A stretch of 64,000 bases of DNA, from NCBI GenBank assembly GCA_043825615.1, contig JBDRRS010000020.1, positions 1-64,000 of the forward strand. Direction: 5' to 3'. Shown in pieces: positions 1-8,500 of this stretch. Made by a program: the position numbers and the translations under genes. This stretch comes from JBDRMV01 sp043825615. GTDB taxonomy: Bacteria; CG03. The notes under the pieces were generated by a model, which saw nothing but the letters and a program-made list of their open reading frames with translations, was not told the DNA's origin and ran no database searches. Each line of letters starts with the position of its first letter. Position 1 is the first letter of the stretch.

Positions 1-1682
1 GGAATTACAAATCCATCATCATTGGTAGCAAAATTACCGCCATTAATATCAAGTGTTTGGTCCGCAACCAGATTCTTTATTGACCAGTCAGTAATATCAA
101 TCGGCGAATCGGTATTATTGTAAAGTTCAATCCATTCATCAGAAGTAGATTGTACTGTCCCCTTCCAGGCAATTTCATTTATCACAACAGTCATTGAAGG
201 AAGTTCCGCTGATGCTTTGTTCTGTTCGGAACCATAAGGAGCGGACGACCAGCTTGACCAGAGATTTGCATTGTCCTTTGCCTTTATTGCGAAGTAATAG
301 GTTGCTCCGTATGAAAGACCGGAAACAACCCTTCCCGTTTCCTCCTCGCCGAAAGTTCCGGGCGTCCACGAGGATGCGGCAGTATATGTAGAAACTCTCG
401 CGTCGTAAAAATCCCATCCGCCGGAACCGATTACATTCGTCGCATATTTTACCAGATATTGACTGACGTTTCCGCCGCCTGTTCCGTCGTCGCCGGGCGC
501 CGTCCATTTAAGTTTTACAGTTCCGCCGGCATCGCCGGTTATTGCAGTTAGATTTGAAATCGCACAGGGATTGGTTATATCTGTCTGAATTTGCGCCCAG
601 GCGCTGTTTGATGAGTTTACAACTTCCGATGACCAGAAACCATAATTTGTTCCATCATAACCCTTGATTGCAAAATAATATGTTACTCCCGAACTCAATC
701 CCGATACAACTCTCCCTGTTTCTTCCTGACCGAAAGTTCCGGGCGTCCAGGAGGATGCAGCAGTATATGTTGAAACAAATGAGGAATAAAAGTTTGAGGA
801 GGTTATCTGTGAGGTTGCATATTTTACGAGGTAGCCCGAGCAATCACCGCCGCCCGTTCCGTCGTCTCCGGGCGCAATCCATTTTAATTTCACGGTCAGG
901 GGAGAATCTCCTGTTAATGCTGTCAGATTTGAAATAGCGCACGGCGCAGTTTCGTCTCCCCCGCCCGGTGTATATCCTGTCTCACTTGTTCCTTCTGAAG
1001 GTGTTGCATCGTCAATCCAGTCAGTGTTATTATCATTATCGGTCTCATCTGTTCTTGATACCGAGTTAGTATCAATGGTAAAAGATACAGTATCTGCAAG
1101 TAGAACACTCGGCCATTCTCCTGCATCAACAATGGTTTGTACATCAGCAGTGTCCACCAAACCGTCTCTTTGAAAAACAACAGCATCGATGATTGTTCCA
1201 CCGCTATTTTTCAACACAATTTCATCTTTGGTTGTGGTAATTGAGGTTGCTACACCATAAACGTCCCAATAGCCAGCGTTGTTATCCGTGATAACAGTAT
1301 CATTAGTGCCCGCCACGTAGTGAACCACAAGAACCTCTCCATCCCCTATTGTAATGTTCGGGAGAGTCGCATCTGCCGTTGAATCAAGGTCATCTACTGT
1401 ATATCCGTTCACATTAATGTCCCCACCGCTGATATTTTGAATTTCTACATAGTCTGCTGGCGACCCATAAACATTTACTTCAGTAATAACTAAACTGGTA
1501 GATATCGCATTCACCTTCTGTGAGAATAAAGTTATACCAAGAGCAAAAAGAAAAGGGACGGTTCTAATTCTTTTCAATCCCCCTCTTATCCCCGATAAAT
1601 CCCCCCATCCCCCTTTATTAAAGGATGTAAAAATAGGGACGGAGTTAATTAATTTCCCGATTATTTTCTTGCCTCTTTTCAT
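1..1682 (-). CDS. Secreted lamin-tail-domain / fibronectin-type III protein (3' end outside window)
   Basis: The minus strand is open from the ATG at 1682 to the window edge, about 560 codons, so the C-terminus is missing. Residues 1-40 are basic and contain a repeat-derived segment; a hydrophobic stretch (around VPFLFALGITLFSQKVNA) then looks like a signal peptide. A lamin-tail-like domain follows (around ITEVNVYGSPADYVEIQN), then two Fn3-type modules with the shared pattern TGDxxxTVKLKWxAPGDDGT and YYFAIK, and a second lamin-tail motif (NEIAWKGTV...DEWIELYNNT) at the window edge. Lamin-tail and Fn3 modules are common in large extracellular bacterial proteins. It is probably a surface or secreted protein; its ligand is unknown. 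The two Fn3 modules are close copies at DNA level (for example the regions near 690-780 and 330-400). Confidence 0.8.
   Translation of the reverse strand, partial: MKRGKKIIGKLINSVPIFTSFNKGGWGDLSGIRGGLKRIRTVPFLFALGITLFSQKVNAISTSLVITEVNVYGSPADYVEIQNISGGDINVNGYTVDDLDSTADATLPNITIGDGEVLVVHYVAGTNDTVITDNNAGYWDVYGVATSITTTKDEIVLKNSGGTIIDAVVFQRDGLVDTADVQTIVDAGEWPSVLLADTVSFTIDTNSVSRTDETDNDNNTDWIDDATPSEGTSETGYTPGGGDETAPCAISNLTALTGDSPLTVKLKWIAPGDDGTGGGDCSGYLVKYATSQITSSNFYSSFVSTYTAASSWTPGTFGQEETGRVVSGLSSGVTYYFAIKGYDGTNYGFWSSEVVNSSNSAWAQIQTDITNPCAISNLTAITGDAGGTVKLKWTAPGDDGTGGGNVSQYLVKYATNVIGSGGWDFYDARVSTYTAASSWTPGTFGEEETGRVVSGLSYGATYYFAIKAKDNANLWSSWSSAPYGSEQNKASAELPSMTVVINEIAWKGTVQSTSDEWIELYNNTDSPIDITDWSIKNLVADQTLDINGGNFATNDDGFVI
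1555..1645. repeat. C/G-run palindromic repeat inside the 5' end of the lamin-tail gene
   Basis: The stretch 1577-1626 carries alternating C-runs with the core CCCCCTTTATTAAAGG and an end that reads AGAGGGGGATT on the minus strand. The same pattern (AATCCCCCTT, CCCCCTTTATAAAAGGGGG, AGAGGGGGATT) recurs at 26821-26866. It is flanked by two GGGACGG motifs (1555 and 1636). It is read in frame as codons between the start codon and the signal peptide of the host gene. Confidence 0.6.
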
Positions 1683-1685
1683 TTT

Positions 1686-1946
1686 CTATATTTTATAAAT
1701 TTCTTTTCTGTGGCCTGTAAAATAAATAACTATTGATTTCTGAGAGGAGTTTATATCATAAATCACTCGCCAAGCCCCTATACGTAATTTGTATAAATCC
1801 TTGTATCTTCCGCCCAGCATCTCCGGTCTTATATTTTCAATGTATTTTGATAACCAATGAATCTTTTTAATAATTCTTTCTCGAATCGGTTCACTTAATT
1901 TATCTAAATTTTTTTCTGCTTCCTGCCTGTATTCAACTTTATACAC
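1686..1946 (-). CDS. RelE/ParE-family toxin
   Basis: This 86-residue basic protein has the RelE-type layout: N-terminal YKVEYRQEAEKNLDKL, a central helical part (IRERIIKKIHWL), then strands in KLRIGAWRVIYDINSS and the C-terminal IVIYFTGHRKEIYKI. Toxins of this family cleave ribosome-bound mRNA (RelE) or poison gyrase (ParE); the sequence alone does not separate the two. It starts with GTG, and the G is shared with the TAG stop of the upstream antitoxin (TAGTG), so the two are translationally coupled. The toxin is second, as usual for relBE-type pairs. It ends three bases before the lamin-tail gene starts. Confidence 0.85.
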   Translation of the reverse strand: MYKVEYRQEAEKNLDKLSEPIRERIIKKIHWLSKYIENIRPEMLGGRYKDLYKLRIGAWRVIYDINSSQKSIVIYFTGHRKEIYKI

Positions 1947-2209
1947 TACAATTTTACTCCGTATTTTTCAGCAATTTTCTCTTCGGAAATTGTTCTCCCT
2001 TTTCGTTTCAAAATTGAGTCTAATTTTCGTTTAATTTCATCCCGTAGTTCCAAACCATAATCAGGGTCGCTTAGTAACTTTTGAAGTTTCTTATTAACAA
2101 CTTTTTCAACAATCCCTTCAATTATGGGGATGGTAATCATTTCTCTATCTACTCCATAAATCGCTTGTTTTTCTTTTAGCAACAATCCTGCTTTATTTCT
2201 CTTTTTCAT
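1946..2209 (-). CDS. Antitoxin partner of the RelE/ParE-like toxin
   Basis: An 87-residue charged protein directly upstream of, and overlapping, the toxin gene. I start it at the ATG at 2209, not the TTG at 2218, because AGGAGG at about 2221-2226 is spaced correctly only for the ATG. The C-terminal tail (GRTISEEKIAEKYGVKL) resembles the toxin-wrapping tail of RelB-type antitoxins; the N-terminal DNA-binding fold is not one I recognise with certainty. Its assignment rests mainly on gene order. It would neutralise the toxin and probably repress the operon. Confidence 0.7.
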   Translation of the reverse strand: MKKRNKAGLLLKEKQAIYGVDREMITIPIIEGIVEKVVNKKLQKLLSDPDYGLELRDEIKRKLDSILKRKGRTISEEKIAEKYGVKL

Positions 2210-2268
2210 TTCTTTCAATCCTCCTTATTAAAATCGGGGACGTCTGCTCCGACACGATAATTATTTTT

Positions 2269-2448
2269 TAGGCATATCTACCTGTTTCCAGTAGCAGGAA
2301 AATCGGGTCACCTGTATTTATTGGAAAATGGGTCACTTCTGATTTTTTTAACTGTATTCTCATGAAAAAAATAGAGGTGACCCTATTTTCCAATAGAAGT
2401 GACCCATTTTCCAATAGTTCTTTTACTTGAGACATGTAGATATACCTA
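2269..2448. mobile_element. MITE-like element with 17-bp imperfect terminal inverted repeats
   Basis: The ends are TAGGCATATCTACCTGT (2269-2285) and, on the other strand, TAGGTATATCTACATGT (2448-2432): 15 of 17 positions agree. Inside, two arms at about 2297-2350 and 2365-2418 are reverse complements of each other, each containing two GGGTCAC-type motifs followed or preceded by A/T runs (GGAAAATGGGTCACTTCT and its complement). Similar flanks of the type TTATTTTTT(T)A lie on both sides and may be a target duplication. There is no ORF, so it would be a non-autonomous element. A partial relative lies at 39700-39867. Confidence 0.7.
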
Positions 2449-2800
2449 TTATTTTTTTAAATTGCCGGCTGGAGAAGACGAAGAAAGAAAATGGGTTTTT
2501 AACAATGGATAAGATATTTCCATATATTAACATTGCTACCTAATTATATTATACTTTAGAAAGCAAATAGCTGTCAATATGCTTTATATCACAAATCTGT
2601 ATTTACGTTAAAAAGTTAAAAAAGGACACAATGGCCGGGCGCTCCGCCCTGCATTTCCTTTCAAGGAATTTTAGCAGGATTTAGGTTGTTTCTTTTTCAA
2701 ACATTTTTAACCCCTGTAAATAATTATACCAGAAGCAAACAGTTTGTCAGCCCCTGAATTTTGTCTGCCCGACCCATCTTATGTGTGGATGGGAGAAATA
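2449..2800. other. Intergenic stretch downstream of the PorV-TPR-CsgG gene
   Basis: No ORF with coding character is visible. It is A/T-rich. Two short hairpins are present: CCCATC/GATGGG at about 2773-2793, just after the stop of the 2801-5500 gene, and a GGGCG-GAG-CGCCC stem near 2640-2652 that on the minus strand is followed about 15 bases later by a T-run. Either could help end transcription of the minus-strand cluster, but neither is a textbook terminator. Confidence 0.35.
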
Positions 2801-5500
2801 TCATCTTAGACGAAGAATTATACTGCGAGCTAACTCTTTCGTAATAGATTCTAAACTGTCTATATCTGAACATCTCGCTTTATCGCTAAACTCAATCTTC
2901 GCATTCTTAACATCAACGATACTTATCGTTATTACGTATTTCCCCATTAATTTGCCGAAATTCCCGACAACAATCTTGTCAACATTCAGAATTTTACCCA
3001 TTTGAACCGCACACTCAGCAGAAGTACAACCAGCCTGCTGAAAACCCTGCTCTGCCAACACCATTTCCATATTCTGGCGGTCAATAAGGTTTACTACTCC
3101 ACTTTTGAAAAGTTCTGTACGCAAAAATTCACTGGCAAATGTTGCTTCAGAAGCAGAAACAGCTTGAGGATTTAGATTAGCTACGGCTATATTTATTTTT
3201 TCTTTTCGTGTTTTTTTCTTTTGTAATTTTTCTTCGGCCATTTTAATTTTGTCCCTGGAAAGCTGGTGTTCGGGATTAATCTCCAAGACCTTTTGCCATT
3301 CGGCAATCGCCTCTTCATATTTACCCTGCTGGAATAACTGAGTCGCTTTGTTAAAATAATATCCCTCTTCCTTCGCGCCCTCTAATATCAAAACCTGACT
3401 CCCCTCTTTTACTTCTTTGATTTCCTTTGTTAAGACAGCATCGTAATGAAACTCTTTATCTGTTTTATCCGTGCATTCAATTATTTCTCCAACAGCTATG
3501 ACCTGGCTGCCGAGCATAATTTTTATTTGTTCTGCCGTAATTTCATTCGGCACGGTAAAACTTATATATGTCTTGTTTTCGTCCTCATTAAAAGACCTGT
3601 CGGTAATTTTTCCCGAAATTCCGGGGGCCGGAGTTTTCTCCGCCTCTGCGGCGCCGGACGGACGACTGCCTGCTCCGTTACCCTGAAGGGCACCTTCGGC
3701 ACGGCGGACAGGCGGCGGGACGGGGACAGGAGGTGATTCATCCCATGAAACCGCATCCCCGACGTGGACTTCTTTATTCTTCTTAGTCAGGACGGCGTCA
3801 TAATAAAACTCTTTGTCCGTTTTATCAGTATATTCGATTATTTCCCCTTCGGCGATAACTTCCGTGCCGTACATAAGAACTTTTATGTTTTTGCCCGGGA
3901 TTTCCGACGGGGCGGCGAAACTTATAAATGTTTTGTTTTCTTCCTCATTAAAATGTATGCTTGTAATTTTACCGAGGACGCCGGTGTCGGGCGGAGGAGG
4001 TCTTTCTTTTTTCTTTTCTTCTATTTCTCTTTTCAGTTGAATTTTCTCGATGTAATCCAGCGCCTCGTAATTTCCCGGTAAAATTTCAAGAACTTTTAGA
4101 AATTTCTTCTCAGATGCCGCAAGTTCGCCCGTCTGAAAAGCATCTTTTCCTTCTTTCAGCAATACCCGTATCGCCGCGTCAAGCTCCGCCTGTTTAAGTT
4201 CTTTGTCAATCCTGGCAATGTACGCATTCGCTTTCCGATGCTCGGGAAAAAATCCGGTTACTTTTTCAAATTCCACCAATGCCTCTTCCAATTTAGAATC
4301 CCTGTAATATTTTTTTCCAATTCTTAAATGTTTTCTTATTTCATCTCCGTGTTTTATGTCCACCAGTTCCGCTTTAACTTTTAATATTCCATTTTTTGCT
4401 CTCTGGTTCTCCGGCTCAAGTTTCAAAACAGAACTGAATTCCGCAATCGCTTTCGCGAGGTCGCCCTGCCTGAAATATTTTTCGCCTGCCCTGCAGCGCA
4501 GCGCGTTGCCGGTAACGAGTTCCCGTCTGAAAGACCTCCCGAAACGGAGCGTCAAAGAAAACCTGTGGGTGTTTTCAAGAATCTCGGACGGGGCAAAAGC
4601 GTAATCAAAATGAATATTCCTTTTTCCGAACCCGAACCCGAACCTGAGCGCCTTGGAAATCATATCTTTAGACCCGACGAAACCGGCCCTCAAAGAAAAA
4701 TTATCCGAAAAAGAATATTCGCCACCGGCCGAGACATAGCCATCATTGTCCGACGGATAAGTATAGTCAAGATTCAGCGTGATGTCGTCACCGAACGGAA
4801 AAATTCTGTATGAAATCCCTGCCCTGAAAATGAGCGGAATTTCTTCGGTCTCGCTGATATATTTTACCTCTCCGCCGACGTTGCTTGCGGAAATTCCGAA
4901 GTTCATATCGCAGGAAAGATTGCAAAGTAAACCCAAATCAAAACAGTACGCGGAGGCGCTTTCGTCGGCAAGCGATTCCTGTATGAATTTTATGCTGGCG
5001 CCCGCCGAAACGCCATTTAATTTCCGACCGTAGGAAAGGATGCCCATTCTGTCCGAAACGTCCCACTTCTTATTCGTCGGCAATCCGGTATTGTCGTAAC
5101 CCGGAATATCATTTTTCGAAAGGTAATACAAAGAACCCGCAAACGAGCCCAAACTTTCCGACGGGTGGAGATAACCGAGAAAAGAATAACTTATGCCGTC
5201 GAGCCACTCGGTATGAGCGGCGGTGAACTCCTGATAACCTGCCTGTGAAATTCCGGCGGGATTATAATAAACCGCATCCAGCCCTCCGGCGCTGGCGACG
5301 TACGCTTCTCCCATTCCGACCGCGCGGACGGCTGCGGGGATTTTCAGAAAATTCAAAGCGGAACTTCCGGGAGAACCCGCGAAAGCAGATATGGAAAATA
5401 AAAAATGGAAAATGAAAAATAAAATAACTGCTTGCTTAATCTCCCCTGCCCGGCAGGCAGGCAGGCAATCCCTTAATCTTTTAACCTCTATTTTATTCAT
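2801..5500 (-). CDS. PorV/PorQ-like beta-barrel + TPR + two unfamiliar domains + CsgG-like domain fusion
   Basis: An 899-residue exported protein. Order: signal peptide to about residue 42; a PorV/PorQ-type outer-membrane barrel (about 45-320, with GMGEAYVASAGGLDAVYYNP); TPR repeats (about 335-480); two copies of a ~75-residue domain (about 500-572 and 628-700, pattern EEENKTFISFAAPSEI ... GEIIE) separated by a Pro-rich linker; one more TPR (about 712-750); and a CsgG/curli-type domain (about 768-899) with LAEQGFQQAGCTSAECAVQ. PorV proteins are outer-membrane shuttles or barrels; CsgG-like domains occur in periplasmic/outer-membrane lipoprotein systems. The start overlaps the upstream gene by 4 bases. 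Residues 12-20 (LPACRAGE) and the Ala/Gly-rich linker derive from GC-rich palindromes. Function as a whole is unknown; the build suggests an outer-membrane assembly or sensing hub. Confidence 0.8.
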   Translation of the reverse strand: MNKIEVKRLRDCLPACRAGEIKQAVILFFIFHFLFSISAFAGSPGSSALNFLKIPAAVRAVGMGEAYVASAGGLDAVYYNPAGISQAGYQEFTAAHTEWLDGISYSFLGYLHPSESLGSFAGSLYYLSKNDIPGYDNTGLPTNKKWDVSDRMGILSYGRKLNGVSAGASIKFIQESLADESASAYCFDLGLLCNLSCDMNFGISASNVGGEVKYISETEEIPLIFRAGISYRIFPFGDDITLNLDYTYPSDNDGYVSAGGEYSFSDNFSLRAGFVGSKDMISKALRFGFGFGKRNIHFDYAFAPSEILENTHRFSLTLRFGRSFRRELVTGNALRCRAGEKYFRQGDLAKAIAEFSSVLKLEPENQRAKNGILKVKAELVDIKHGDEIRKHLRIGKKYYRDSKLEEALVEFEKVTGFFPEHRKANAYIARIDKELKQAELDAAIRVLLKEGKDAFQTGELAASEKKFLKVLEILPGNYEALDYIEKIQLKREIEEKKKERPPPPDTGVLGKITSIHFNEEENKTFISFAAPSEIPGKNIKVLMYGTEVIAEGEIIEYTDKTDKEFYYDAVLTKKNKEVHVGDAVSWDESPPVPVPPPVRRAEGALQGNGAGSRPSGAAEAEKTPAPGISGKITDRSFNEDENKTYISFTVPNEITAEQIKIMLGSQVIAVGEIIECTDKTDKEFHYDAVLTKEIKEVKEGSQVLILEGAKEEGYYFNKATQLFQQGKYEEAIAEWQKVLEINPEHQLSRDKIKMAEEKLQKKKTRKEKINIAVANLNPQAVSASEATFASEFLRTELFKSGVVNLIDRQNMEMVLAEQGFQQAGCTSAECAVQMGKILNVDKIVVGNFGKLMGKYVITISIVDVKNAKIEFSDKARCSDIDSLESITKELARSIILRLR

Positions 5501-8500
5501 CGTATAATAATCAAATTTCCGTGTTTTTCTTCAACGCCGTTTGAGATGTAATAAATGTACAGGCCGCTTGCGACTTTTTCGTTACTCTCGTTTGTGACGG
5601 GGTACCACTCTTGCACCATCTCTCCCGATGAATACAGATAATGAAGCGTCTTCACCAGTTCGCCGCTTATCGTGTAAATTTTTATCGTCGCTTTTGAACC
5701 GAGATTCGCAAAACTGATTCTGTCTGTACCCGTTTCATCTTTTCCGTCGGAGGGCTTATAGGGGACAGGGTAAGCGTATGCCTTCATTAAATTTGTGATA
5801 CTTTCCCCCGCAAGAACAAAACTGGAAAGGTGATATACGTCCGCCGAAACCGTTTTGTTTACTTTGTTGATTGATGCGCCGGGCAATTTTATAAGCACGT
5901 TTTTATCTTCATCAAGATACCAGACGTTCACTGTTTCCGTATCTATATTCACCGGCAGATTTTCATAAGCAAGAGTAACTGCAACTTTATTGCCCGTATT
6001 TACGGCGATTTTTGCGCCGGTACTGTTGTATGCGGTAAATTCTCTTGCCGATGAGGAGAGCGGGACGCAAAAAGTGTCATCCTCCGGGCTTAATTTTGGA
6101 ACTGAATTGTTAATTTCCTTTGTGCTGATGATAACATAGGCGTTTTCAGAAAAAGCGCCCGCCGGTATTTCCACACAGACCTTTTCATTTTCTTCAAAAC
6201 TGGCGTAAACAATGTTTTCCTCGTCGGGATTCATCAGAGTTGAGAACTCAAAAGTTTCTACGACGCCAAGTTTATTTCCGGTAATGTCCGTTATATCCGA
6301 AGAAACATTCAGTTCGTAAAAATAATTATTTTTTAATTTTCCTCCTTCAACAGGGATAAATGTGGTAATGTTTGTATTTGTGTCATGTGAAATCCGGATG
6401 GGAACCGAACTTCCCGCAATGCCAAGATTATCCCGTATAACTTCAAGGGATACCATTTGATTTATGCCGGCCGTTGATATTTTTTCGTCAAAGAGAATTT
6501 CCGGAAAATCATCAATGCTCACCCCATATTTTGCGGATATAAAATTTATAGCGGGTTTCGTAACGTCAACAATCTGACCGGCTGAAGCAGCCGCCGGGCT
6601 GAAAAGCCCCGCGCCGTTTTCCGCTTTAACCAGAAAATAATAAATTTCTCCGTCGATTAAAGGGAGACCTGGTTTTGTAACGGTTGTGGTGTCTCCGGCG
6701 CTTTCCCAGTTTAGAATATCCGCCGTGGATGACGAAGTTCCGATTGCGTACCAGTATGCTGCAATCCCGCTGAGCGTGTCAACCGAAATTGTCCAGTTGG
6801 CTGATAAAGTCGTTGATGAACCTGCCCATCCGATATCTTCGCCCGTTCCATCGTTTACCACGGTTATTGCAGAGGGGGACGTAACATCTATTTGCGTTCT
6901 GTAATTTGAAACATCGGACAGGGTCTCTGCTTCACTTTCCACAATGAGATGAAAATACCATGTCCCCTCCTGAGCCGCTGTCAGGGCACAATTTGTTTCA
7001 GTCGTGAAGTAGCCGTTCGTCATAATATAATCAGTGGTTCGCGCCGCCATGCTGTCAAGCAAATAATAAAAACCACGAACTCCGGAGGGAGCGCTTCCCG
7101 TCCAGTTATAAGAAATGGTTGTGCCGCTGTACCATTTACTTTGGTCGGGGTGAGTGAGGGAAGTCAGAGAATCTATTGTTGGTTCCACAATGTCAACAAT
7201 CTGACCGTCGGAAGCCGACGCCGGGCTGAAAAGTCCCGCGCCGTTTTCCGCTTTAACCAAAAAATAATACGCTACTTTGTCGAATAAAGAGAGCCCTGTT
7301 GTTGTAGTGGATGTATTATTCCCTGCATTTTTCCAGCCGCCTGTAATATCTGTTAAAGATGACGAAGTTCCGACTGCAAACCAGTATGCTGCAATCCCGC
7401 TGAGCGTGTCAACCGAAATTGTCCAGTTGGCGGATAAAGTCGTTGTTGAAGGTGTCCAGCTCTCATCTTCGCCTGTTCCATCGTTTACCGTTGTTATTGC
7501 AGAGGGTGACGAAACATCTATTTTCGTCATAAAGTTGGAAACATTTGAGAGTTTCCCTGTCGCCGTACTTGACGCAATGAGATGAAAATACCAGATTCCC
7601 TCCTGAGCCGCTGTCAGGACACAATTTGTTTCAGTCGTGGAGAGATCGTTCGTCATAATATAATCAGTGGTTCGCGCCTCCATGCCGTCAAGCAAATAAT
7701 AAAAAACGAGCGAGCCGCCCGAAGGGTCGATTCCCGTCCAGGTATAGGAAATTTCTGTGGCGCTGTACCACTCGTTTTGGTCAGAGTGAGTATCAGAGGT
7801 TAGAGAATCTATCCGTGGTTTCATAATATCAACAACCTGACCGTTTGAACTGGCAGGCGCGCTTTTCAAGCCCACTCCATTTTCTGCCTTAACCAGAAAG
7901 TAATAGGTTGTCCCATTGTCTAAGGAAAGCCCTGTTTTCGTAACAGACCTGTCACTCCCGACATATTCCCATGTAGAAATTTCTGTCGTAAATGACGATT
8001 CCCCGATTGCAAACCAGTAGCCGGCAATCCCGGACTCGCTGTCGGCCGCCGCATCCCATGTCGCTGAAATCGTGGTCGTTGAAGGAAAATCTACAATATC
8101 ATTATCGGGGATTTCTCCATCATTGACAACGGCAGGAGGATAGGGAGGTGTTACATCGGGAACCGCTCCGTCCGAGGAAACGCTCTCGCTCAAAAGGCCA
8201 TGGCTGTTTTCCGCCTTAACCGTAAAATAATATGTCACTCCATTTTCCAGATTCAGTCCTGTAATTGCCGTCGATACATTTACTCCGTTATCCTGCCAGC
8301 CCAAAAATTCAGCACCTCCCGCGTTCTTGCTTGATATTGCAAACCGGTAGCCGGCAATGCCGGACTCGCTGTCGCTTGCCGCATCCCAGTTTGCCGAAAT
8401 CGTGGTCGTTGAATTGAAATAAGCAATGTCAACGCCCACACCGGCGCCGTCCCATACAGTGGAAGGTGGCGAAGGGGGAGTTATGTCGGAAACCGCTCCG

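Noticed and set aside
3446..4081. Plus-strand open frames across the PorV-CsgG gene
   Set aside because: They are mirror frames of a strongly coding minus-strand gene with clear domains; no ribosome-binding sites or known motifs.
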